Made by a program: the position numbers and the translations under genes
Notes under the pieces: model-generated
Database searches by the model: none
The model's input: only the letters and a program-made list of their open reading frames with translations
Told to the model about the DNA's origin: nothing
Assembly (NCBI RefSeq): GCF_011305995.1
Contig: NZ_CP049910.1
Span: 372,001 to 436,000, forward strand
Direction of reading: 5' to 3'
Length of the DNA: 64,000 nt
Origin: Diaphorobacter sp. HDW4A
GTDB lineage: Bacteria > Pseudomonadota > Gammaproteobacteria > Burkholderiales > Burkholderiaceae_C
In this document: in pieces, positions 16,751 through 26,598 of the stretch
Numbering within the stretch: position 1 is the stretch's first letter
How the letters are laid out: each line of letters starts with the position of its first letter

Positions 16751-16798
16751 AAAGAATGAATGGTGATTCACAATGGTATGAATGCTAATTCATTCTTT
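16751..16798. promoter_or_regulatory. Double TGAAT-N4-ATTCA operator of the TetR unit
   Basis: Two copies of TGAAT-N4-ATTCA occur at 16757-16770 and 16779-16792, with centres 22 bp apart, i.e. two DNA turns on the same face. They sit inside a larger inverted repeat, AAAGAATGAAT (16751-16761) with ATTCATTCTTT (16788-16798). The block begins 2 bp upstream of the tetR ATG. Confidence 0.75.
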
Positions 16799-16877
16799 GG
16801 AAAAGTACAACCGGACAAAGAGAGCAGGCTCACCCTCTCCCTCATGCAAGGGCTGGTATTCGGTTTCTTGCTTGCTT

Positions 16878-17404
16878 CTGCTGGGTGGTTGCTTGCGGAG
16901 GCCGGGAGTTCCGCCGGCGGCGGAGTAACTTTTTGGTCTTGCCCCAAAAGTCACCAAAAATGCGCTTTCAATACCCGCGGCAGAACTCACTTCGTGCCCT
17001 TCGGGCACTCCGTTCGGACAACCGCCGCGAGTCAGTGTTTACCTAAGAGGAATGTTCGGCACGTCGCTTTGCTCGTGCCGAATCATCTCGCGACTTCGCG
17101 AGATGTGGGTGCGCTGGTGTTGTGCGGTTTGCTGACGGCAGCGCGATCATTCTCGCGCAAAAAGGAGCAGTGGGCATTTGCTGCCCAACCCAACTGCGAA
17201 AGCGTTCAGGCACGAGCGAAGCGACGTGCCGCACACACCTCTTCAAAACCGATTTCCGGCGGTTGTCCGAGCAGAGTGACGAAGGAACGCAGCGAGTTCC
17301 GCCGGATGACTTCCAAGCGCGTTTTTGACTACTTTTTGCGCGCAAGCAAAAAGTGATTGCCCCGCCGGGGGCAGTCCCGGCCTCCGTAAGCAACCCCCCA
17401 GCAG
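16878..17404. repeat. Intergenic inverted-repeat element, full-length copy 1
   Basis: A 527-bp element with near-identical outer arms. The first 30 nt (16878-16907, CTGCTGGGTGGTTGCTTGCG onward) match the reverse complement of the last 30 (17375-17404) at 28 positions. Further in, both halves carry TACTTTTTG/CAAAAAG words, a CGCGCTTTCAATACCCGCGG-like block and ACAACCGCC. The core contains small hairpins such as CGGCACG...CGTGCCG and CATCTCGCG...CGCGAGATG. Related copies lie near 32.1, 37.5 and 42.3 kb. No convincing protein is encoded, despite open frames. The gap 16799-17505 holds nothing else apart from the maeB terminator. Confidence 0.8.
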
Positions 17405-17422
17405 CCGCCAGCCTCACAAAAG

Positions 17423-17452
17423 AAAAACGCCGCGAAAAAACGCAGCGTTTTC
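17423..17452 (-). terminator. Terminator of maeB
   Basis: On the minus strand the stem AACGCTGCG / CGCGGCGTT encloses a T6 loop and is followed by a short T run. It lies 54 nt after the maeB stop. Confidence 0.7.
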
Positions 17453-17505
17453 ATAACCCAGAGAACGGGTAACAGGGCTTAACCCGTAAGGGGTGAAAGA
17501 AGGGC

Positions 17506-19806
<2,301 letters not shown>

Positions 19807-19912
19807 ACGTTACTTACTACTGAACAAAGGGGAAAGTCTGGCAGAGCTTACTCCAGCCTGACCAGCCTTTCGCGCTAGGCTGAACCCTAGCGTGGTTGCA
19901 ACAAAAGAATAC

Positions 19913-19945
19913 AAAAAGCCCCGGCGCCATGCAGCGCAAGGGCTT
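19913..19945 (-). terminator. Terminator of the NCS2 permease gene
   Basis: On the minus strand the stem AAGCCCTTGCGC / GCGCCGGGGCTT is followed by T5. It lies about 60 nt after the permease stop at 20003. Confidence 0.7.
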
Positions 19946-20002
19946 GGTGTCAGGTCCCTTGGGTAAAGGGTTCAGACATGCGGGCTGGTACTGGTTTGTG
20001 GT

Positions 20003-21490
20003 TCAGTGCGCATCGGCCTGTGCCGCAGCTCGCACAGCAGCCGAGGTGTCGGCGCTGGTGCCATTGAAGAAGATGTTCAATAGTACCGCAGAGAGCGACG
20101 CCAGCAGAATTCCCGATTCGATGAGTGGGTGGATGGCGTGCGGCATCCATTGGCGGAAATTGGGCGCGACCAGCGGGATCATGCCCACACCGATGGAGAC
20201 GGCCACGATCATCGCGTTGTTGCGGTTCTTCTGGAAGTCGACATTACTCAGGATGCGGATGCCGGTGGCGGCCACCATGCCGAACATGACGAGGCCCGCG
20301 CCGCCGAGCACCACAGTCGGCAGCGATTCGATCAGCGCGGCCATCTTGGGCAGGATGCCCAGAATGATCAGGATGACGCCGCCCGCCACGCAGACCCAGC
20401 GGCTTTTGACGCCAGTGACAGCGACAAGGCCCACGTTCTGCGAGAAGCTGGTGTAGGGAAAGGTGTTGAAGATGCCGCCCAGCAGGGTGCCAAGGCCGTC
20501 GGTGCGCAGGCCGCGCGTGAGGTCGTCCTGCGAGACTTCCTTGCCCGTCATGTCGGACAACGCGAGGAACATGCCCACGGATTCGATCATCACCACCACC
20601 ATCACCAGTGACATGGTGAGGATCAGGATCGGGTCGAACACCGGCGTGGCGATCTCGAACGGCAGCACGAGGTCGAACCACTCGGCCTTGGCGACCTTGT
20701 TGAAGTCCATCAGGCCCATGGCGGCGGTGATGATGCCGCCCACCACGATGCCCGCGAGCACCGAGACGTTGGCCAGAAAGCCCTTGCCAAAGCGTGCGAT
20801 CAGCAGGATGGTGACCAGTACCGCGCCGGAGATGCCGACACCGGCCAGATCCGCATACTTGGGATTCGGAATGGTCGGAACCACCGCAAATCCCTTGGGG
20901 ATGGGGGGCAGCGAGGAGCCGGGCGCTCCGGCATTGGCCTGCGCATCGGCCAGCCATTTCAGATGCTCGGGGTTGGGCACGGAGGGCGCGGTCGGGCCTA
21001 CGGGATTGCCGAAGATCCAGTTGATGCCCACGCGCATGAGGCTGATGCCGATCACCGCGATGATGGTGCCGGTGACCACAGGCGGGAAGAAGCGCAGCAT
21101 GCGGCTGATGAGCGGCGCGATCAACAGCGAGATGATGCCTGCGCCGATTACCGAGCCGAAGATCAGCCCGGCTCCGGCCTGACCTCCGGTGGACTGCGCC
21201 ATCGAGATCATCGGTGCGACGGACGCGAAGGTCACGCCCATCATCACGGGCAGCTTGATGCCGAACCACTGGGTGGCGCCCATGGCCTGGATCAGCGTGA
21301 CCAGACCACAGACGAACAGGTCGGCCGAGATCAGATGCGCGACCTGCTCGGGCGCCAGGTTCAGCGCGCGGCCCACGATCAGCGGGACGGCGACAGCTCC
21401 TGCATACATGACCAGCACATGCTGGAGACCCAGCGTGGTGACCTTGCCAAGTGGGAGTTTTTCATCGACAGGATGGACGGAAGATGACAT
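20003..21490 (-). CDS. NCS2-family purine/pyrimidine permease (xanthine/urate type)
   Basis: This is a 495-residue inner-membrane proton symporter with about 14 helices. It starts MSSSVHPVDEKLPLGKVTTL and has the N-terminal family motif LGLQHVLVMYAGAVAVPLIV. The signature segment near helix 10 reads TFPYTSFSQNVGLVAVTGV, the pattern of xanthine/urate carriers more than of UraA. An earlier in-frame ATG (21541) is less likely because AGAGGT precedes 21490. A TTGTATACACTTT site lies about 105 nt upstream, shared with purine catabolism genes at 37 and 39.7 kb. Uptake of xanthine or urate is therefore the favoured role. Confidence 0.85.
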   Translation of the reverse strand: MSSSVHPVDEKLPLGKVTTLGLQHVLVMYAGAVAVPLIVGRALNLAPEQVAHLISADLFVCGLVTLIQAMGATQWFGIKLPVMMGVTFASVAPMISMAQSTGGQAGAGLIFGSVIGAGIISLLIAPLISRMLRFFPPVVTGTIIAVIGISLMRVGINWIFGNPVGPTAPSVPNPEHLKWLADAQANAGAPGSSLPPIPKGFAVVPTIPNPKYADLAGVGISGAVLVTILLIARFGKGFLANVSVLAGIVVGGIITAAMGLMDFNKVAKAEWFDLVLPFEIATPVFDPILILTMSLVMVVVMIESVGMFLALSDMTGKEVSQDDLTRGLRTDGLGTLLGGIFNTFPYTSFSQNVGLVAVTGVKSRWVCVAGGVILIILGILPKMAALIESLPTVVLGGAGLVMFGMVAATGIRILSNVDFQKNRNNAMIVAVSIGVGMIPLVAPNFRQWMPHAIHPLIESGILLASLSAVLLNIFFNGTSADTSAAVRAAAQADAH

Positions 21491-21894
21491 GGGGCTACTA
21501 CCTCTGTGCTTTACACAATGCTTGAGTGCGCTTGCATGCAAGGTTCAAGCCAGCATGCTGCGAAGAACTTTGCGCACAATAATTCATACAAAAAGTGTAT
21601 ACAAAACAAGTGGGCGCGCATCCCCCGGGAAACCCTAGCGCACCCCACGCCGGTGCCTGGGCCGCGCTTTAAGCAGGTGCGCCCCGCCGTGGTGCGCGAC
21701 AAATCGCGTGTGCAAGCGGCTACGACGCAGTTGCGCTGGCATTTTCTCGGCGCTTGGAGGAACGGGGCAGGCAGGGCTTTGGCCCTTCACCGGGGCTGGT
21801 GCGACCCGGTTTCAGGCCGCTTCAGCTGAAAGGAGGAAACCAGATAGTGGAAAGCAATTGCACGATCTGGATGCGCGAGAGCGAGGTTGCGACC
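21491..21894. other. Intergenic region upstream of the NCS2 permease
   Basis: This 404-nt gap lies between the permease start and the serine hydrolase stop. It holds the permease control region with the GntR-type site at 21590-21605. The part from about 21620 to 21894 shows no supported gene, RNA or clear terminator. Confidence 0.4.
21591..21605 (-). promoter_or_regulatory. TTGTATACACTTT operator, site A (permease)
   Basis: On the minus strand this region reads CTTGTTTTGTATACACTTTT, with palindromic core TGTATACA (21596-21603). Nineteen bases match site C upstream of puuD, and the orientation toward the gene is the same. A purine-responsive GntR operator is inferred. Confidence 0.65.
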
Positions 21895-23232
21895 TCATTT
21901 CTGCTTCATCAGATGCACCCCCAGCGCGTGGTACGCGGGCAGCGAGATGGGATCGTTGGCTGCATTGCCCGCGACGGGATGCGAGGCAAAACGCGCAACC
22001 ACCATCTCCGCCTTCGGGTCGATCCAGATCGTCTGGCCATGCACGCCGCGTGCGGCAAATGCACCGTGCGGGTTGTGCGAGACCCACCACATGTCGCGGT
22101 AGGTCCAGCCCGGCAGCAGCTTGTAGCCAGCCTTCGCGAAGTCGGCCGGATTGCCGCCGCGCCGGATGTCTTCCACCGCCTTCTTGGGCACGATCTGCTG
22201 ACCATTGAAGACCCCATCGTTACGCAGCATTTCGCCGAACCGGGCGAGGTCGCGCAACCCCGTGTTCAGGCCGCCACCTGCAAACGGCGTGCCGGTCGAA
22301 TCGACCGACATATAGGCATCCTGCTCGGCGCCAAGGCGGCTCCAGATGCGCTCGGACAGCAACTCGGCCACGCTCTTGCCGCTCACGCGGGCCAGGATCC
22401 AGCCGAGCGCATCGGTGTTGGCTGTGCGGTAGCCGAATGCTTCGCCGTGTGCGCCTTGCGGCTTCACCGTCTGCAGAAAATCGTAATAGCTGCGCGGGCC
22501 GCTATAGTCCTTGGGCTTGGGCAGCGGATTGCCGGCGGCGGCATGTGCCCAGACTTCGGCGTGGGGGTCTGCATAGTCCTCGCTGAAGCGGATGCCGGTG
22601 GTCATGTCCATCACTTGGCGAACGGTGGCGCTGCCGAATGCCGAGGACGCGAGTTCGGGCACGTAGTCGGACACGCGGCGCGACGGATCGAGCTGGCCTT
22701 CGGCGCTGAGCATGGCGGCGAGTGTGCCGACAAACGATTTGGTCACCGACATCGCACCATGCTGACCGTCCGCACGCAGCACGCCGAAGTAGCGCTCATA
22801 GACTACGCGGCCCTTGTGCAGCACCATGATGCCGTCGGTGTAGTTGGCCTTGAGCGATTCTTTCCAGGTCATCGATTTGTCGGTGCCGAGGGGCTGGAAG
22901 ACCAGGTCGTCGATGTCGTCCCGCAGTGCTTGGGGCAGCGCTGTGGCGGGCCCCAAGCCGCGCGAAACGTTCACCGTCGGCATGAGCTGACGGAAGTGCG
23001 ACACGCTCCAGCGCATGGCCGGAAACTGGAAGTAGGAACCATCCTCGAACCGCAAAATGCGATCAGCGGGAGGTGGCGAGCCCACCATCCAGCCCAGCCT
23101 CGCGGGATCGCTGGCGTCGGCATCGGGATAGGTGGGCGATGTGGCTGCAGGCCCGGCGGCGTGCGCGAAGGTGGAGGACAGTGCGACGGCAGCAGCGACC
23201 GTGCGACGCAATGCTTTGTGGCGAAACGACAT
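21895..23232 (-). CDS. Exported serine hydrolase, beta-lactamase/PBP-like (class C fold)
   Basis: The protein has 445 residues, with signal peptide MSFRHKALRRTVAAAVALSS ending near FAHA. The nucleophile motif S-x-x-K is present as SVTK (in GAMSVTKSFVG), followed by a Tyr motif region (AFGYRTANTDALGW) and a late HGQTIWID. This is the beta-lactamase-related family that includes esterases and D-aminopeptidases; true cephalosporinase activity is not implied. ATG 23232 is chosen because the signal peptide starts there. No obvious operon partner. Confidence 0.82.
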   Translation of the reverse strand: MSFRHKALRRTVAAAVALSSTFAHAAGPAATSPTYPDADASDPARLGWMVGSPPPADRILRFEDGSYFQFPAMRWSVSHFRQLMPTVNVSRGLGPATALPQALRDDIDDLVFQPLGTDKSMTWKESLKANYTDGIMVLHKGRVVYERYFGVLRADGQHGAMSVTKSFVGTLAAMLSAEGQLDPSRRVSDYVPELASSAFGSATVRQVMDMTTGIRFSEDYADPHAEVWAHAAAGNPLPKPKDYSGPRSYYDFLQTVKPQGAHGEAFGYRTANTDALGWILARVSGKSVAELLSERIWSRLGAEQDAYMSVDSTGTPFAGGGLNTGLRDLARFGEMLRNDGVFNGQQIVPKKAVEDIRRGGNPADFAKAGYKLLPGWTYRDMWWVSHNPHGAFAARGVHGQTIWIDPKAEMVVARFASHPVAGNAANDPISLPAYHALGVHLMKQK

Positions 23233-23321
23233 GGCGATGACTCCCTCGAGTGAATGAGCCCGGTGGCAGGCAATGCGCCATGCTGCCACAGTGCCGCGTC
23301 GTGAGTTGCGCCAGTGGGGAA

Positions 23322-24512
23322 TCAGCGTGCCGGTTGCAGCGCGCCTTGGTCAGGTGTGCTTTTCGATGACTGGGCCAGCCATTGGCTCACGCCGGTCAGC
23401 ACCAGTCCGACCACGGTTAGTGCGCCCGCCGCCCAGCTCAGCGACAGCAGGCCGAGGCCGCCGGCGATGACCGCCCCGCCGACCCAGGCGCCCAGGGCAT
23501 TGCCCAGATTGAAGGCCGAGATGTTCAGGCTGGACGCGAGGTTCGAGCCCGCCGACCCGGCTGATTGCAGCACCTGCATCTGCATCGGAGCCACCGTCAT
23601 GAACGCGGCGATGCCAAGCAGCAGCACATAGCCCATGGCGACCCAAGGGCTGCCGAAGGTCCAGCGACCGGCGATCAGCGCGACGAGCAGCGCAGCCAGC
23701 GTGATGAACAGCGCGCGCATCACCCCGCGGTCGGCCAGCTTGCCGCCGTAGTAGTTGCCGATGGCCAGACCCGCACCGAATACCAGCAGCGTGATCGCGA
23801 CGAGCTGGTTGCCCATGTGGGTGATCTGCGTGAGCAGCGGCTCGATGTAGGTGTAGAGCGCGAACACGCCCGCAAAGCCGAATACGGTGATGCCCAGCCC
23901 GAGCCAGACCTGCGCATTGCCGAGCACTGCCAGCTCTTGCTTGAGCGAGGAGGGGGCGGGGGCCGCCACGTCGCGCGGCACGAAGATCGACAGGATGAGG
24001 AAGGCGATCACGCCCACGCCCGCCACGGCCGCAAACGCCATGCGCCAGCCGAAGTGCTGGCCGATCCACGCGCCCGCAGGCACGCCGAGCAGGGTGGCGA
24101 GCGTCAGGCCCGAGAACATCAGCGCGATGGCCGATGCCTTCTTTTCGGGCGCGACGAGACCAGTCGCCACGACCGCGCCCACGCCGAAGAAGGTACCGTG
24201 CGTGAGCGAGGTGAGCACCCGCGCGGCCATCAGCCAGCCGTAGGTGGGGGCGAACACCGCTGCGGCATTGCCCGCGATGAAGATCAGCATCAGCGCGAGC
24301 AGCAATTGCTTGCGCGGCCAGGTGCGGGTGCCGAGGGTGAGCAGCGGCGCGCCGATGGCCACGCCGATGGCGTAGCCCGAGATCAACGTGCCGGCCGTGG
24401 GGATGGAGATCTGCAGGTCCTGGCTCACTTGCGTGAGCAGACCCATGATGATGAATTCGGTAGTGCCGATGCCAAAGGCACCAGCGGCCAGAGCCAACAG
24501 GGAGGCGGGCAT
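23322..24512 (-). CDS. Major facilitator superfamily exporter (AraJ/DHA1 type)
   Basis: A 396-residue inner-membrane protein with 12 predicted helices. The N-terminus MPASLLALAAGAFGIGTTEF and the phrase TEFIIMGLL are typical of AraJ/YdhP-like drug:H+ antiporters. Motif A-like residues occur in LTLGTRTWPRKQLL. An upstream extension of the frame is possible but the MPAS start matches the family. It is divergent from a LysR regulator, 170 nt apart, a layout that usually means LysR control of the pump. The substrate is unknown. Confidence 0.85.
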   Translation of the reverse strand: MPASLLALAAGAFGIGTTEFIIMGLLTQVSQDLQISIPTAGTLISGYAIGVAIGAPLLTLGTRTWPRKQLLLALMLIFIAGNAAAVFAPTYGWLMAARVLTSLTHGTFFGVGAVVATGLVAPEKKASAIALMFSGLTLATLLGVPAGAWIGQHFGWRMAFAAVAGVGVIAFLILSIFVPRDVAAPAPSSLKQELAVLGNAQVWLGLGITVFGFAGVFALYTYIEPLLTQITHMGNQLVAITLLVFGAGLAIGNYYGGKLADRGVMRALFITLAALLVALIAGRWTFGSPWVAMGYVLLLGIAAFMTVAPMQMQVLQSAGSAGSNLASSLNISAFNLGNALGAWVGGAVIAGGLGLLSLSWAAGALTVVGLVLTGVSQWLAQSSKSTPDQGALQPAR

Positions 24513-24558
24513 GATGAAAGGGTTCCTTGTGGGAGGTGCGTTTGCGTGGAGATGCGAA

Positions 24559-24576
24559 TCTCGCGTGATGGCGAGA
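24559..24576. promoter_or_regulatory. Inverted repeat between the MFS and LysR genes
   Basis: TCTCGC-GTGATG-GCGAGA, with perfect 6-bp arms, lies in the shared control region about 47 bp from the MFS start. It could be a LysR binding site; no classical T-N11-A form was confirmed. Confidence 0.35.
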
Positions 24577-24682
24577 CCCGATGGTTGTACTTTGCACGTC
24601 GCGCACAGTTTTGTGTAGCCGGAACATGGGAACAGGACTTGTGCCATCATGGAATGAATCAACCGCTTTTCATCCACGAACC

Positions 24683-25684
24683 ATGGCCACCAGAAACGCA
24701 TCGCCCGCGCCCAAGTCCGGTCAGCTCGGCACCGAGATCAACCGCTCCGGCGAACTGGAGGTGTTTGTGCGGGTGGCGGAACTCGGCAGTTTTTCTGAGG
24801 CTGCGCGCAGAAGCGATGTGTCGCCGTCGGCCATCAGCAAGATCGTCGCGCGGCTCGAGGCGCGGCTCGGCGTGCAGTTGCTGCAGCGCTCCACTCGGCA
24901 TCTGCAGCTCACGCCCGAGGGCCGCAAGCTCGCCGACAACGGCAAGCGCGTGCTGGCCGATCTGAGCGAGCTGGAAACCTCGGTCACTGCTCGCAGCATT
25001 CCGTCGGGCGTGGTGCGCATCAACGCGAGCACCGCCACCGGCCAGCGCCTGCTGATTCCGCTGGTGCCGCTGCTCATGCAGACCTATCCGGAACTGCGCA
25101 TCGACCTGAGCTTCACCGATTACGTGGTCGATCTCATCGAGGCTCGCGCCGACATCGCGATCCGCTGGGGCAGCCTGCCCTCATCCGACAACGTGGCGCG
25201 ACTGCTGGGCCGCACGCGACAACTGATCGTGGGCTCGCCGGAGTATCTGGATCGCATCGGCAGGCCGCGCCATCCGGATGATCTCGAACGCTTTGTGCGC
25301 ATCGGCTGGAACTATCCGCGCGCCGTGCCGCACTGGCCGCTGTGCGACAAGAAGCGCAAGGGCCACGAGCGCATCCATGTGAGCATGGGCGAGGTGCTGC
25401 GGGTGAACGATGGCGAGGCGATGCGCAATCTCGCGCTGCACGGCGCGGGGCTCGCGCGGCTGTCGCTCTACCACGCGTGGGACGATCTGCAGGCTGGGCG
25501 GCTCGAAGCCGTGCTTGAAGACTACAACGCGGGCGACCTCGAACCCATTCACGCGCTCTACGTCGGCAAGCCCGGCCACCTGCCGCTGCGCACGCGCGCG
25601 GTGCTGGATTTTCTCAAAGAACATGTGGACCTGCGGCATGCGGAGAAGGTGCCGAAGGAGTTTCTCAAACGTGCCAAAAGTTAG
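24683..25684 (+). CDS. LysR-family transcriptional regulator
   Basis: The protein has 333 residues. The N-terminal winged helix is at about 20-80 (LEVFVRVAELGSFSEAARRS, SAISKIVARLEARLGVQLLQ, STRHLQLTPEGR), and the rest is a substrate-binding domain. ATG 24683 is preferred over an earlier start that would add about 34 non-family residues. It is divergent from the MFS exporter and likely regulates it. The stop codon abuts the stop of the convergent IclR gene with no spacer. Confidence 0.88.
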   Translation: MATRNASPAPKSGQLGTEINRSGELEVFVRVAELGSFSEAARRSDVSPSAISKIVARLEARLGVQLLQRSTRHLQLTPEGRKLADNGKRVLADLSELETSVTARSIPSGVVRINASTATGQRLLIPLVPLLMQTYPELRIDLSFTDYVVDLIEARADIAIRWGSLPSSDNVARLLGRTRQLIVGSPEYLDRIGRPRHPDDLERFVRIGWNYPRAVPHWPLCDKKRKGHERIHVSMGEVLRVNDGEAMRNLALHGAGLARLSLYHAWDDLQAGRLEAVLEDYNAGDLEPIHALYVGKPGHLPLRTRAVLDFLKEHVDLRHAEKVPKEFLKRAKS

Positions 25685-26458
25685 TTATGGATGCCAGTGG
25701 CTGCGTTGCACGATGGTTTCCTGATCGGCATAACGTGCTGCCGCCAGCGTCTGTGACAGGCGATTGGCCGCTTCGACGATGGCATCGGCATGGCGCAGCA
25801 GCTCGGCGTTGGCGTCGTCGCTCGCGGGCACGGCCAGGCTCAACGCGCCAATGACCGCACCGCGCGCGGCGAACACCGGCGCGGCGATGCTCGCGGCCAG
25901 CGCATTGGCCTCGCCCACGGTGGCGTGGTAGCGGCGCTGGCGGATGGTCTCCATGAGATCGCCGAGGTGTCCGGTGAACGCCAGAATCACTTGACCGGCC
26001 GCACCGCGATCCAGTGGCAGCGGCTCGCCTACGCGCGTGGGGCTCACGAATCCATCGGCACCGCGCACACGCAGCAGCCGCACACGTCTGCCATGTTCGA
26101 GCGCGAAGAAGGAGGCGCTGTGTCCCGTAGCCTGCGCGAGTGCATGCAGCGTTGGTTCGATCACATTGCGCAGATCAAAGGCTCGCTGGTAGCGCGCGCC
26201 GAGCAACGCCACCGCAGGCCCGAGCCGCCACACGCCACCGGGCAGCGCCACCAGATAGCCCGCGACCGAGAGTGTGCGCGCCAGCCGCAGCGCGGTGGGC
26301 TTGGCGAGCTGCGTGCGCTGCGCGAGCTGGGCGAGCGTGAGCTGCGCATCGTGCTCGCCAAACGCATCGAGCAAGCTCAATGCGCGCAGCACGGCGGTGA
26401 CCGTGGTGCCCGTGACCGTGACCGTGGGGGCGTCGGCATCGATGTCGGAATCAGGCAT
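25685..26458 (-). CDS. IclR-family transcriptional regulator
   Basis: The protein has 257 residues. The IclR helix-turn-helix covers about 20-80 (AVLRALSLLDAFGEHDAQLT ... KPTALRLARTL), followed by the effector domain with SFFALEHGRRVRLLRV and the ending region AAPVFAARGAVIGALSLAVP. ATG 26458 is chosen over a TTG at 26479. It is divergent from the large secreted nuclease-like gene (140 nt between starts) and convergent with lysR. The target genes are unknown. Confidence 0.87.
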   Translation of the reverse strand: MPDSDIDADAPTVTVTGTTVTAVLRALSLLDAFGEHDAQLTLAQLAQRTQLAKPTALRLARTLSVAGYLVALPGGVWRLGPAVALLGARYQRAFDLRNVIEPTLHALAQATGHSASFFALEHGRRVRLLRVRGADGFVSPTRVGEPLPLDRGAAGQVILAFTGHLGDLMETIRQRRYHATVGEANALAASIAAPVFAARGAVIGALSLAVPASDDANAELLRHADAIVEAANRLSQTLAAARYADQETIVQRSHWHP

Positions 26459-26598
26459 GCAAGTTCTCACTGAGCCCAAACACCGTGCGGGGCTGGATCG
26501 TCATCGCTCTTTCATCTGCATGTAACTCACGTTGACTAACCTGCCGGGCTTGGCGCGCGGCACATGGCGTGCGAAATGGTTGAACGAGCGAATCCCAC

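Noticed and set aside
16760..17356. Open frame covering the first inverted-repeat element
   Set aside because: The same region is a palindromic repeat found elsewhere with different frames. The translation is low-complexity and unlike any protein.
21895..23232. Annotation as an AmpC antibiotic-resistance beta-lactamase
   Set aside because: Only the general SxxK serine-hydrolase fold is visible. Many esterases and peptidases share it, so resistance is not supported.
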